DNA from: an uncultured Holophagaceae bacterium
Lineage (GTDB): Bacteria > Acidobacteriota > Holophagae > Holophagales > Holophagaceae
DNA: 64,000 bases
Assembly (NCBI GenBank): GCA_903913215.1
Contig: CAIWKE010000027.1
Span: 1 to 64,000 of the forward strand
Direction of reading: 5' to 3'
Part shown: piece after piece, positions 34,715-44,261 of the stretch
How positions within the stretch are numbered: position 1 is the stretch's first letter
How the letters are laid out: each line of letters opens with the position of its first letter
Notes under the pieces: generated by a model
Seen by the model: the letters and a program-made list of their open reading frames with translations, nothing else
Database searches by the model: none
Told to the model about the DNA's origin: nothing
Position numbers and translations under genes: made by a program

Positions 34715-36004
34715 CTATCCCAGGGGGGGCGCTTCGAGGATCAGGGGTGGGGGCTCATCGGCGATGAGGGCTTCGAACTCCTGCCTGAATTCCTGCAGGC
34801 TCAGCCCGATGGTGGCTGCGAACTTCGCCAACTCATGGGGGTCCTCGAAATCGTCCCGGCGGAGGCGGATCATGTAGCGGCGGGCGATGGCGTAGCGGGT
34901 CGAGTGGATGTCCACCTGGCGCAGCCTCGCCTTCCCGGTCACCGGGTCCAGCATGTGTGCGAAGGGGATGGGCACAAACTGGCCCCCCTGCAGGGAGACC
35001 ATCAGGGCATTGCCGCCGGAGAGCAGCACCTTGGCCGCACAGTAGCCCAGGTCCCGCGTGTATTCCATGTCAAAGGGAATGGGGTCGGCGCAGCGCAGCT
35101 CGTATCCGATGTTTTTCGCCACGATGGTGGACTTGATGCTGAAGGACTGCAGCCGTTTCTGCACCCGGGCCTTCAGGAGCTCTCCCAGGTTGATTTCGGC
35201 CAGGCGGAGGTTGCCATGGGCATCGCGCTCCACTTCCTCCAGTTGGGCCAGATCCTCGGGGGTGATGGACAGCGTCAGCCCCTCAGCCAGGATGGCCACG
35301 CCATCGCGTCGGCCCGAGGAAAGCCGCTTGAGATAGGCGCCCACCAGGGTGTCCACCAAGGTGCTGAGCCGGATCTTCTCGCCCGCGAATTCTTCCGGGA
35401 TCAGTGTCAGGGTGGCACCCGCCGCCTTGCCGATCCCCAAGGCCAGGTGCCCGGCCTTGCGGCCCATGGCGATGACGAAATACCAGCGCGAGGTTGTTTT
35501 GGCGTCCACCATCAGGTTCTTCACGATGTCCACGCCGATGTGGCGGGCGGTCTGGTACCCGAAGGTGTCCACGGATGGCGGCAGGTCCAGGTCGTTGTCG
35601 ATGGTCTTGGGCACATGCACCACGCGGATGCGGCCTCCGGCCTTTTCTTCCACCCGCATGGCCGAATAGGCGGTGTCGTCTCCGCCGATGGTGATGAGCA
35701 TGGAGACGTTCAGGCGGAGCAGGGAGATCACCACGTTTTCCAGGTGCTGGGGATCCCGCGTGGGGTTGGCCCTCGAGATGCCGATGAAGGAACCACCCCG
35801 GAAATGGATGCGGCTCACCTCATCGATATCGAGGACCTGGACATGGTCGATATCCCCCTGCATGATCCATTCGAAGCCGTCCCGGATGCCTAGGACCTCG
35901 ATACCCTCGAGGTTGCAGCGGATGGTGGCCGCGCTGATGACGCTGTTGATCCCCGGCGCCGGTCCCCCACCGACAAGGATGGCAAGTCTCTTGGGGTGGC
36001 TCAT
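34715..36004 (-). CDS. pyrophosphate-type 6-phosphofructokinase
   Basis: The start MSHPKRLAILVGGGPAPGIN at 36004 follows a good GGAGG; the longer frame to 36556 is antisense to the MocR gene. The 429-residue protein has GGDDTAYSA where ATP-enzymes have GGDGS, and PKTIDND where they have PGTIDND. The aspartate and lysine at these places are the known marks of PPi-dependent PFK. MGRKAGHLALGIGKAAGAT and IPEEF follow. The expected reaction is phosphorylation of fructose 6-phosphate by pyrophosphate, reversible in glycolysis. Activity should be tested; related clades can use ATP. Confidence 0.88.
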   Translation of the reverse strand: MSHPKRLAILVGGGPAPGINSVISAATIRCNLEGIEVLGIRDGFEWIMQGDIDHVQVLDIDEVSRIHFRGGSFIGISRANPTRDPQHLENVVISLLRLNVSMLITIGGDDTAYSAMRVEEKAGGRIRVVHVPKTIDNDLDLPPSVDTFGYQTARHIGVDIVKNLMVDAKTTSRWYFVIAMGRKAGHLALGIGKAAGATLTLIPEEFAGEKIRLSTLVDTLVGAYLKRLSSGRRDGVAILAEGLTLSITPEDLAQLEEVERDAHGNLRLAEINLGELLKARVQKRLQSFSIKSTIVAKNIGYELRCADPIPFDMEYTRDLGYCAAKVLLSGGNALMVSLQGGQFVPIPFAHMLDPVTGKARLRQVDIHSTRYAIARRYMIRLRRDDFEDPHELAKFAATIGLSLQEFRQEFEALIADEPPPLILEAPPLG

Positions 36005-36128
36005 GGGCAACCTCCGGCGAGGCTTCCAGGGTACCACCCAGGGGGAGGGGCGCCCCCAAGCGGTGGCTGCGTCCTCATTCGCGCCAACCCACAAAGGAAC
36101 CTGCCAATGCCTGGGGCAACATGGTCTA

Positions 36129-36180
36129 GGGTGGTCTGTAGTTGGGGCCGATTTTACCCCGGGTTCCTGGGGTGGTCTGT
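36129..36180. promoter_or_regulatory. 11-bp direct repeat, candidate operator
   Basis: GGGTGGTCTGT occurs at 36129-36139 and again at 36170-36180, 41 bp apart (close to four helical turns). It lies in the 240-bp gap between the divergent PFK and MocR genes. MocR regulators bind direct repeats, so autoregulation is possible. Confidence 0.4.
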
Positions 36181-36244
36181 TGAGGGCTGTGGGAACTTCG
36201 GTGTTTCTTTGCCCTGGGAGGGTTTTGTGCCGATCCTGTAGGAG

Positions 36245-37708
36245 ATGGTCCTCGATCCCACCCTCGACCCTGGCGCCTCCAGCCCCCTCTACCTGCAGCT
36301 GCAGCGGCGTCTCCGTGCCCTCATCCAGCAGGGCGAGTGGCGGCCGGGCACACGGCTGCCCGCCGTGCCCGAGCTGGCCATCCAGTGGGGCGTCCACCGC
36401 CTCACGGTGCTGAAAGCCCTGGCGGGCCTCAAGCGCACAGGCTGGATCCAGACCGTCCAGGGCCGGGGCAGCTTTGTGGCGCCCCACCTGCCCGAGGCCC
36501 CGGGCCTGCGGGCCAGCAGCGAGTTCCCCTTCGAGGGCTCCCCGCTCCTGGTGCACGACGGCGAGCTGGGCTCCTGGTTAGGCGAGACTCTGGAGCGGGC
36601 CCAGGACCGGCACCTCGTGAGCTTCTCCGCAGGCTTCATTCCTTCCGACCTGCTGCCCGGCGAACAGCTCCGCCGCATAACGGCCCAGGTGCTCAAGGAC
36701 CTGGGCTCCGAGGCCTGGGTCTACTCCGCCCCAGCGGGCCACGCGCCCTACCTGGAGGCCGTGAGCCGCTGGCTCGCCTCCGAGGGCGAGGCCATCGAAG
36801 AGGGCTGGGGCATCCGCGCCCTGCCCGGGGCCCAGTCGGGTCTGGCGCTGGCCCTGGAGTCCTTCACGGTACCGGGGGACCGCGTGCTGGTGGAGAGCCC
36901 TTGCTATGTGGGCATCCTGGCCCTCATCCGCGCCCTGGGCCGTGAGGCCGTGCCTGTGCCCGTGGACCGGCAGGGACTGGATCCCGACCGCCTGGCCTCG
37001 GCCCTGCAGCGCTCCGAAGCCAAGATGCTCTTCACGGTGCCCAGCTTCCACAACCCCACCGGCATGACTCAGTCCAAGGCCCGCCGCGAGCGGGTGCTGG
37101 CCCTCACCCGCACCCATGGCGTGATCCTGGTGACAGACTCCGCCTACGGCGACCTGCGCTTCTCCGGCAACTCTCTGCCGCCCTACCGGCGCCTGGAAGG
37201 GGCCGACCACGTCATCCACCTGGGCAGCTTCTCCAAGTCCCTGGCCGCGGGCCTGCGCCTGGGCTACCTCATCGCAAAAGACGACCTGCTGCGGCGCATG
37301 GCGCCCATCCAGGAGGTGCAGACCATCGCCCAGCCGCCCCTGCTCCAGGCTGTGGTGGCTCGCTTCCTGGATACCGGTGGTTTCCGCCGCCACCTGGCCC
37401 GCCTGCGACGGGCCCTCAAGGAGCGCCGGGACGCCATGGTGGAGGCCATCGCCGAAAGTTTCCCCCCCGGCACCCAGGCCTCGGAGCCCAAGGGCGGCAT
37501 GCACCTCTGGGTGGTCATGCCCGAGCAGTTCTCGGCCCTGGAACTGCACCGGGAGGCGCTCACGCACGGCATCGGCTTCGCGCCGGGTCCCCTCTTTTTT
37601 GCAGACGGCCGGGGTACCAACTGCCTCCGCCTGAATTTCTCCACCCACGATCCAGTGACCACGCGGGAAGCCATCGCGCGGCTCGGGCATCTGGTCCACC
37701 GACCCTGA
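36245..37708 (+). CDS. MocR/PdxR-type transcriptional regulator with aminotransferase domain
   Basis: Residues 1-80 form a GntR-like winged helix (LYLQLQRRLRALIQQGEW, TRLPAVPELAIQWGVHRLTV). Residues 120-480 are a class I/II aminotransferase fold with the PLP lysine in SFSKSLAAGLRLGYL, NPTG in FHNPTGMTQ and a C-terminal arginine (CLRLNFS). Length 487 is typical. MocR proteins sense PLP or amino compounds and regulate neighbours. Direct repeats upstream may be its operator, and ilvE follows 46 bp later. Effector unknown. Confidence 0.9.
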   Translation: MVLDPTLDPGASSPLYLQLQRRLRALIQQGEWRPGTRLPAVPELAIQWGVHRLTVLKALAGLKRTGWIQTVQGRGSFVAPHLPEAPGLRASSEFPFEGSPLLVHDGELGSWLGETLERAQDRHLVSFSAGFIPSDLLPGEQLRRITAQVLKDLGSEAWVYSAPAGHAPYLEAVSRWLASEGEAIEEGWGIRALPGAQSGLALALESFTVPGDRVLVESPCYVGILALIRALGREAVPVPVDRQGLDPDRLASALQRSEAKMLFTVPSFHNPTGMTQSKARRERVLALTRTHGVILVTDSAYGDLRFSGNSLPPYRRLEGADHVIHLGSFSKSLAAGLRLGYLIAKDDLLRRMAPIQEVQTIAQPPLLQAVVARFLDTGGFRRHLARLRRALKERRDAMVEAIAESFPPGTQASEPKGGMHLWVVMPEQFSALELHREALTHGIGFAPGPLFFADGRGTNCLRLNFSTHDPVTTREAIARLGHLVHRP

Positions 37709-37754
37709 TCCCCTCTTTCCAGGGGATACTGGGACTTCCACCACGAGAGACGCC

Positions 37755-38843
37755 ATGATCCAGATCCAGCCCTCCACCCATCCCGCCAGCGCCGAGGAAC
37801 GGGCGCAGCGCATGACGAATCCGGGCTTCGGCCGCATCTTCACCGATCACATGGTGGTGGTCCCCTACAAAGAGGGCGAAGGCTGGGGCAAGGGTGTGCT
37901 GAAGGCCTACGGGCCCATCGAGATGGATCCCGCCGCCTCGGTGCTGCACTATGGCCAGGCCATTTTCGAGGGCTTCAAGGCCTACAAGCAGCAGGACGGC
38001 AGCATCGCCACCTTCAGGCCTGAGGCCAATTCACGGCGTTTCAACACCTCCGCTGCGCGCCTGGCCATGCCTGACCTGCCCGAGGCCATCTTCCTGGAGG
38101 CCGCCAAGGCGCTCATCACTCAGGACCAGGCCTGGGTGCCTGGCGCTGTGGGCGAGAGCCTCTACATGCGCCCCCTCATGATCGGCACCGAGGCGGCCCT
38201 GGGCGTGCGGCCCAGCAACGAATACCTCTTCATCCTCATGGCCAGCCCCAGCGGCGCCTACTTCCCGGCCGGTGTGAAGCCCGTGACGGTCTGGATCTCC
38301 GATGACTACGTCCGCGCGGCTCCCGGCGGCACAGGTTTCGCCAAGTGCGCTGGCAACTACGCTGCCAGCCTCGTGGCTCAGCACCAGGCCAAGGGCGAGG
38401 GCTGTGACCAGGTGGTCTGGCTGGACGCGGTGACCCGCAACTACATCGAAGAGATGGGCGGCATGAACATGTTCTTCGTCTATCAGGAGAACGGTGTCAC
38501 CACCATCGCCACGCCTGAGCTCACGGGCACCCTGCTGCCGGGCATCACGCGTGACAGCCTCCTCCAGCTGGCCCGGGAGCTGGGCTATCGCGCCGAGGAA
38601 CGCAAGATCACCGTGGATGAGTGGCGCGCCGCCATCAAGTCCGGTCGCATGACCGAGGTCTTCGCCTGCGGCACCGCTGCGGTCATCACCCCCGTCGGCC
38701 ACGTGAAGTCCAAGCGCGGCGAGTGGAGCATCAACAAGGGCGAGACCGGCCCCGTGGCTGCGCGGCTCCGCGAGGCGCTGCTCAACCTCCAGCACGGCCT
38801 CGCACCGGACACTCATGGCTGGATGAAGAAGATCGTCGGCTAA
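37755..38843 (+). CDS. ilvE: branched-chain amino acid aminotransferase
   Basis: IlvE transfers the amino group in the last step of valine, leucine and isoleucine synthesis. The 362-residue protein has YGQAIFEGFKAYKQQDG, FRPEANSRRFN, the PLP-lysine region GGTGFAKCAGNYA and EEMGGMNMFFVY, as in fold-type IV class II BCATs. It lies just after the MocR gene. Its stop overlaps the stop of the convergent kinase by 4 bp. Confidence 0.95.
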   Translation: MIQIQPSTHPASAEERAQRMTNPGFGRIFTDHMVVVPYKEGEGWGKGVLKAYGPIEMDPAASVLHYGQAIFEGFKAYKQQDGSIATFRPEANSRRFNTSAARLAMPDLPEAIFLEAAKALITQDQAWVPGAVGESLYMRPLMIGTEAALGVRPSNEYLFILMASPSGAYFPAGVKPVTVWISDDYVRAAPGGTGFAKCAGNYAASLVAQHQAKGEGCDQVVWLDAVTRNYIEEMGGMNMFFVYQENGVTTIATPELTGTLLPGITRDSLLQLARELGYRAEERKITVDEWRAAIKSGRMTEVFACGTAAVITPVGHVKSKRGEWSINKGETGPVAARLREALLNLQHGLAPDTHGWMKKIVG

Positions 38844-41800
38844 AAGCCTAAGATCGTCGATTTCGGCTTGATGCCGAGGTCGGCGATCTTCTGGTCGACC
38901 TCTTTCAGGCTGAAGGGCTTGCGCAGGCTGGTGGCCTCAGGATGCTGGGCCAGCAGGGGGGCGATCTCCAGTTCGCTGTAGCCCGTGGCCATGATGACGG
39001 GCAGGCCGGGATAGAGGGCCAGGATCTGGGGCAGGGTCTCGGCTCCGCTCATGCCGGGCATGTTCATGTCGAGGATCACCAGGTCCATGCTGGCGTCCAG
39101 AGCCAGGGTTCTCAGGGCGAACTCGCCGCCGGGGGCCGTCTCCACTGAGTGGCCCAGGGCCTCGAGCATGGGGGCCACCGCTTCCCGGATGAGGTCGTCG
39201 TCGTCCACCAGCAGGATCTTCAGGTAGGGGGAGGCGGCGATCACGGGTACTGCGATCGCCTGGGCCTGGTCGGCCCGGGCCACCTTGCGACTGGCCGGGA
39301 AGCAAAGTCTCGCTTCGGTCCCGATGCCCGGTTCGCTGTGCAGCTCCAGGGCACCCTCATGGGCCTTCATGGTGCCGTAGACCATGGCCAGGCCCAGCCC
39401 GGTGCCCTTGCCCTGGGGCTTGGTGGTGAAGAAGGGCTCCATGGCCTTGGTGAGCACCTCGGGGGTCATGCCTTCGCCGCTGTCGCGGACGCGGAGGATC
39501 AGGGAATCCTCCGGGCCTCGTCCGGTGGCCACGAGGAGGCTGCCACCGGTGGGCATGGCGTCCATGGCGTTCACGCAGAGGTTCATGAGGGCGTGGCCTA
39601 GGGCGCCGCCATCCGCCATTACCTGGTCCAGGCCCTCGTCCAGGTCCAGCACCAGCTTGATCTGCTTAGGCAGCGTGTGCGCGAGGAGCTGGCAGATGTC
39701 CCGGGCGATCTCGTTGAGGTCTGAGGGGCGTTCCTCCTGCAGGTCCTTTTGCGCGAAGTAGAGGAGGCTCTTCACGGCGTCCCGGCCCCGGAGGCAGGCA
39801 CTGATGATGGTATCGAGGTTCCGGGCCGAGGCCGTTCCGGGGGCGGCCTCCAAGTGCAGGGTGGAAGCCAGGCCCAGGATGGCGCCCATGACGTTGTTCA
39901 TGTCATGGGCCACGCCCCCCGCCAGACTGCCCAGGCTCTCCAGCTTCTGGGACTGCTGCAGCTGGGCTTCCAGGAGGCGCCGCTCCTCCCGGGCCACCTT
40001 GATGCTGGAGATGTCCTCCTTGATGGCGATGAAGTTCGTGAGGACACCGGCCAAGTCCCGCACCGGGGCGATGGTCTCGCGCTCGTGGAAAAGATTGCCG
40101 TCCTTCTTGCGGTTCTGGAACTCACCGCGCCAGACCTCACCCCGGGCCAGGGTTTCCCACATGGCACGGTACTGCTCCGGCGGCGTCTTCCCGGACTTCA
40201 GGATGCGGGGGTTGCGGCCAATGGCCTCCTGGGCGGAGAAGCCGGTGACTGCGGAGAAGCCAGGATTCACGTATTCGATGGTGCCGTGGGGATCCGTGAT
40301 CACAATGGAAAGCGGGCTCTGCTCCACGGCCACCGAGATCTTCCGGAGGGAGGCCTCCACCAGCTTCCGCTCTGTGATGTCCTGGATGACGCCGATGAGC
40401 ACGACGGGACGGTCTTCGGAGTCATATTGGATCTCACCCTGGCCATGTACCCAGCGGCGGGCCCCATCTAAGACTCGCTGGATGGGATAGTCCAGGGCGA
40501 AACGCTCATGGCGTTCAATTATGCCCAGCACGTAGTGGTTCATCTGCCCCCGGAAGTCCGGGTCCACGAGGTTGGTCCAGCCCTGCAGATCCTTTGGGTA
40601 GTCCGGGCCGATGCCGAAGATTCGGTCCAGGTTGGGGCTGCTGGTCCAGAGGTCCTCCTGGATGAACCAGGTGTAGATCCCGACGCCGCCAGCCTCCTGA
40701 GCCTCCAGGAGGAACCGCTCACTCTCCCGCAGTGCACCTTCGGTCTCCAGCCGTCGCCCCGCCTCGGCCAGGTGGTCCAGGGCGTAGGAGATCTCGGTGG
40801 CGGCCTCCTCCAGCAGGGCCGCCTCGTGGACGCCAAAGAACTCCTTCTCGGTGGCATACACCGCCAGGGCCCCGCGGATCTGGCCTCCCTGACTGATGGG
40901 GAAGGCGGCCACGGAGGCCAGACCGGACTGGGCCAGCTCCTTCAGCCAGGCATTGGCCTCGGGCGTGAGCATGAAATCGTTCAGGATGCAGGGACAGCCC
41001 AGGCGGATGGCGGAGCCCATGGCGCCCTGGCCCTCGGGGCTGTCATCGCTGCGGATGACGGCGTGGTCGAGGACGCCCAAGACATCACCGCAGCGGGCGG
41101 CGACCTGCACCACATGGGTGGCAGGGTCATCCCAGCCGATCCAGGCCATGGCGAAGCGCCCGTGTTGAACCATGACCTGGCAGACCCGGTCGAAGAGCTG
41201 CTGGCGGTCCGTGGCGCGCACGATGGCCTGGTTGACCTGGCCCTGGGCGGCGTACATCTGGGTCATGCGCTGCAGTTCCCGCTGCTGGGCTCGGCGCTCG
41301 GTGATGTCCCGGATGAAGCAGATCATCTTCAGCTCGCCGCCGGCCTCCAGGCAGCGGGCGCTGATCTCCACCGGGAAGACGGTGCCATCCCGGTGCTGGT
41401 GGAGGGCCTCGAACTGCTGGGAGCCCGCCTGCCGTACAAGACTGAACTGATCCAGGGCCGAGGCCCGGACCCCGGCGGGACGCAGGTCCAGGAAGCTCAT
41501 GGCCTGCAGTTCCGCCAGGCTGAAGCCATATTGCACCTCGGCTTGGGCATTGGCCTCGATGATGCGGCCTTGGCCGTCCAGGAGGAGGACCATGTCATTG
41601 GCCTCCCGCATGAGCCAAGCGTAACGTTCCGCAAGCTCCAGTTGCTCCCGTGCCGCGGCGGTGTCGCGGTCCCGGAGCCGGAGGCCCAGGCCTGCGGCCA
41701 GGAGGGTCAGCAGGCCCAGCATGGCCAGGCTGCCGACCCAGACGCGCTCCCGAAGCGGGCCGAACACCTCAGCTTCGTCCACCCGGCTCTGAAGGGTCCA

Positions 41801-43186
41801 GGGTGTGCCCGGAATGGCGCGGCGAACCTCCAGTACTGCGCCGCCCCGGCTGCTGGATGACGGGTTGCTCAGGTAGCGCAGGTCTTGGCCCTCGCCGCGG
41901 GTCAGGACCGTCTCGGCGCTGGGGCTGGGGTTTGGCCAGGACTGCACCAGGGGAAAAAGGCTCCGGCGAGGATCGATCATGAGGAGCAGGGCGCCATCGG
42001 CCTTGGCCTCAAGTGCCGGGTTCGCCCCGGGCCGGGGCAGGGCCCGGATGGGAATCCAGATGCCGAGGTAGAGGTTTGGATGATCCGCGTGCTCGTGCAG
42101 GTCCCTGACCCAGACTTCCCGGGCCTGCAGGGCGATCTGAACTTCTTCCTGGTTGGAGCGCTCCTGCTCCAGATCCCGCTGTTCGGGGACCGCGATCCGT
42201 TCGTGGCTCAGGGCATCGAAGAGCGCCACCCTCTGGTAGCCCTGCTTCTGCAGTTCCGCCAGCCAGCTCCGGAGTTGGGCCTCCGGCGGTGCCTGCGCGG
42301 CCCCAGTGAGGTAGCGGTGCAGCTGGTCCTGGAGGAGGGCGCTGGCGAGTACCAGCTGGGCGTCGCTGCGGCGCTCTGCGGTCCAGTCGGCGATCTGGTG
42401 GGCCTTGAGGTCGGCGATGGTGCTGAGGGATTCGAGGGCCTGGCCCCGGGTGGCCTGGAGCTGACTCCGCAGCAGCAGGGATCCCCCGCCGAGCACCAGG
42501 ACGGAAAAGGCCAGGAAGAGGGCGAGGCCACGAAGGGAAGGCACCCGGCCGCTGTGGCCGACGACCTGGGACCTGTGGGAGAAGGTGGCCAGGGGCCAAG
42601 TATCCCAGCCCGCTCGCAGCAGGAGGACGAGGCCGAAACCCACGGCGCAGAAGGCGGCCAGGAGGGACATGGGGGTGCGTCCGGACCCGTAGAGGGAGGG
42701 TGCCCCGGCGGCGAAGCTGACCAACACCAGGCCACCGATCACCAGGGGGACTAGGCCCAGGACGGCGGCCAGCTGCCGTCGCAGCCAAGGCAGAGGCCGG
42801 AGGCTCCGGGAGCAGAGGGCGGAACAGGTGCCGCACAGGATCGCCAGAAACGTGAGGGGCTGCAGGGGAGTAGGGTGGAGCAGCAAGCTGGCCAGGGTCG
42901 CCAGGATCAGGGCCAGGGTGAGGGTCTGGGCCAGCCGGTGGAGCAGGCGGGAGTCCCGGCGGAACTCTCCCGCCACGGTCACGACCACGAAAAGGAACAG
43001 GATCACCGAAGCTAGCGGAGACAGCCCCACCCAGTCCAGGCGGAGAGGCGTGGACGACCAGCCTGCCACCTGAGAGGTCACCAAGGCCAGGCCAGCCAGG
43101 CAGGTGGCCCCGAGGGACGCGGCCCGCCGCATCCCCCAGGGATCCTCCGGTGGCAAGGTGTCTTGCCTCTGGAACAAGCCAGTCAT
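38840..43186 (-). CDS. hybrid sensor histidine kinase, 1448 residues
   Basis: Domains in order: seven or so N-terminal hydrophobic helices (about 20-245), an extracytoplasmic sensor (about 246-485), a helix, PAS (about 525-640), GAF (655-810), two PAS domains with PAC ends (DITERK) to about 1070, HisKA with GGVAHDMNNVMGAILG, and HATPase with VNAMDAMPTGGSLL and GKGTGLGLAMVYG. A receiver (VDDDDLIR, ILDMNMPGMSG, LRKPFS) ends the protein. It probably senses an external signal and several internal ones. The output partner is unknown. It is unusually large and converges on ilvE. Confidence 0.93.
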   Translation of the reverse strand: MTGLFQRQDTLPPEDPWGMRRAASLGATCLAGLALVTSQVAGWSSTPLRLDWVGLSPLASVILFLFVVVTVAGEFRRDSRLLHRLAQTLTLALILATLASLLLHPTPLQPLTFLAILCGTCSALCSRSLRPLPWLRRQLAAVLGLVPLVIGGLVLVSFAAGAPSLYGSGRTPMSLLAAFCAVGFGLVLLLRAGWDTWPLATFSHRSQVVGHSGRVPSLRGLALFLAFSVLVLGGGSLLLRSQLQATRGQALESLSTIADLKAHQIADWTAERRSDAQLVLASALLQDQLHRYLTGAAQAPPEAQLRSWLAELQKQGYQRVALFDALSHERIAVPEQRDLEQERSNQEEVQIALQAREVWVRDLHEHADHPNLYLGIWIPIRALPRPGANPALEAKADGALLLMIDPRRSLFPLVQSWPNPSPSAETVLTRGEGQDLRYLSNPSSSSRGGAVLEVRRAIPGTPWTLQSRVDEAEVFGPLRERVWVGSLAMLGLLTLLAAGLGLRLRDRDTAAAREQLELAERYAWLMREANDMVLLLDGQGRIIEANAQAEVQYGFSLAELQAMSFLDLRPAGVRASALDQFSLVRQAGSQQFEALHQHRDGTVFPVEISARCLEAGGELKMICFIRDITERRAQQRELQRMTQMYAAQGQVNQAIVRATDRQQLFDRVCQVMVQHGRFAMAWIGWDDPATHVVQVAARCGDVLGVLDHAVIRSDDSPEGQGAMGSAIRLGCPCILNDFMLTPEANAWLKELAQSGLASVAAFPISQGGQIRGALAVYATEKEFFGVHEAALLEEAATEISYALDHLAEAGRRLETEGALRESERFLLEAQEAGGVGIYTWFIQEDLWTSSPNLDRIFGIGPDYPKDLQGWTNLVDPDFRGQMNHYVLGIIERHERFALDYPIQRVLDGARRWVHGQGEIQYDSEDRPVVLIGVIQDITERKLVEASLRKISVAVEQSPLSIVITDPHGTIEYVNPGFSAVTGFSAQEAIGRNPRILKSGKTPPEQYRAMWETLARGEVWRGEFQNRKKDGNLFHERETIAPVRDLAGVLTNFIAIKEDISSIKVAREERRLLEAQLQQSQKLESLGSLAGGVAHDMNNVMGAILGLASTLHLEAAPGTASARNLDTIISACLRGRDAVKSLLYFAQKDLQEERPSDLNEIARDICQLLAHTLPKQIKLVLDLDEGLDQVMADGGALGHALMNLCVNAMDAMPTGGSLLVATGRGPEDSLILRVRDSGEGMTPEVLTKAMEPFFTTKPQGKGTGLGLAMVYGTMKAHEGALELHSEPGIGTEARLCFPASRKVARADQAQAIAVPVIAASPYLKILLVDDDDLIREAVAPMLEALGHSVETAPGGEFALRTLALDASMDLVILDMNMPGMSGAETLPQILALYPGLPVIMATGYSELEIAPLLAQHPEATSLRKPFSLKEVDQKIADLGIKPKSTILGF

Positions 43187-43407
43187 TTCCGAACCATTCC
43201 TCTTAGTTCGGCTCGAGCCGCCGGGAAGTGGTGTTCAGCACCCGATTTGCGCCGCCCATGTGATGAAGGTCACACACGTGTCGTCAATAACTTTCCACCC
43301 TACGGGGACCGCCGATGAACTAGAGGTGTCGAGTTGGGGAAGACCTTGCCCAGTCGCATGGGTGATGAATGCAGATTAGAAAAAAAAGATAAATCCATGG
43401 AGGATCC

Positions 43408-43668
43408 ATGCTCACCAACCTGAAGATCGGCACTCGGATGGCTGTCGGCTTTTCGCTGATCCTGGCCTTGCTGCTGGTCATCACAGGGCTCGGCATCAAC
43501 CGCATGGGCAGTCTGGCGGCGAACACGGACGAAACTGTCACCCGTGCCCCTAAGACCAGCCGCCGACAGTCGCCCCGGCCGGAACTGGCTGCGGCCAAGA
43601 AGCCCATGGCCACGCCCGCGGGCGATGACGATGGTCAGTGGGAGGCCTTCTCGGGCTCCCAGGTATGA
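43408..43668 (+). pseudogene. internally deleted methyl-accepting chemotaxis protein (remnant or micro-MCP)
   Basis: An 86-residue frame with GGAGG four bases upstream. Residues 1-33 are a typical MCP N terminus with TM1 (LKIGTRMAVGFSLILALLLV) and residues 56-86 look like an MCP C-terminal tail ending in GDDDGQWEAFSGSQV. That tail resembles the WE.F pentapeptide that tethers CheR and CheB. The ligand domain, TM2, HAMP and signalling hairpin are all missing, and the joint lies at about residues 43-55. The frame is preserved, so it may be a fossil or a small expressed peptide. It precedes cheW by 86 bp. Confidence 0.72.
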
Positions 43669-43754
43669 ATTGCCTTGAAAACTTGCCGATCTGATCACAC
43701 TCGCCGAAAGGGGTCTATCCCCAGCCCCCCAGGCGGGCCGTTGTGGAGAACAAC

Positions 43755-44258
43755 ATGGCCAACATTGATGCTGCAACCCAGGGACTCCAGCAGGTCCTCT
43801 GTTTCGCCCTCGCGGGCGAGGCCTATGCCCTGCCCATCCTGAAAGTTCGGGAGATCCAGGCCCAGGCCACGATCACCCGCATTCCCAAGGCCCCGTCCTA
43901 CATGCCGGGGGTCATCAACCTCCGGGGCGCCATCGTGCCGATCCTGGAACTTCGTGACCGGTTCAGCCTGGGTGTGCCGCCCGAAGACACCCGGCCGGTC
44001 ATCATCATCGTGGAAGTCCAGGGCCGCACTTTGGGGATCCGCGTGGATTCAGTGTCCGACGTGCTGGACCTGGATCCCACCGCCATCCGCCCGGCCCCGG
44101 AACTCGGGGCTCAGACGGCTCTGGGGCGGGAATTCATTGCAGGACTCGCCTCCCTGCCCGGCTCCACCGGCTCAGACACCATGCTGATCCTGTTGGACCT
44201 GGATCGACTCCTTTCGGACAAGGAACTTCTCGCGCTCGACAGCGCCGCTATGGCCTAA
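43755..44258 (+). CDS. cheW: chemotaxis coupling protein CheW
   Basis: CheW bridges receptors to CheA. The 167-residue protein has two SH3-like subdomains: VLCFALAGEAYALPILKVREI and PSYMPGVINLRGAIVPILELRDRF. The latter includes the NLRG loop that contacts CheA P5. The start ATG 43755 follows GGAG; the GTG at 43743 is less likely. It is the first intact gene of the chemotaxis operon. Confidence 0.95.
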   Translation: MANIDAATQGLQQVLCFALAGEAYALPILKVREIQAQATITRIPKAPSYMPGVINLRGAIVPILELRDRFSLGVPPEDTRPVIIIVEVQGRTLGIRVDSVSDVLDLDPTAIRPAPELGAQTALGREFIAGLASLPGSTGSDTMLILLDLDRLLSDKELLALDSAAMA

Positions 44259-44261
44259 ACC

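Noticed and set aside
43289-43318. Sigma-28-like promoter before the MCP remnant (TAAC...GCCGATGA)
   Set aside because: GCCGATGA is near the -10 consensus but the -35-like TAAC is about 19 bases away rather than 15, so the match is not convincing.
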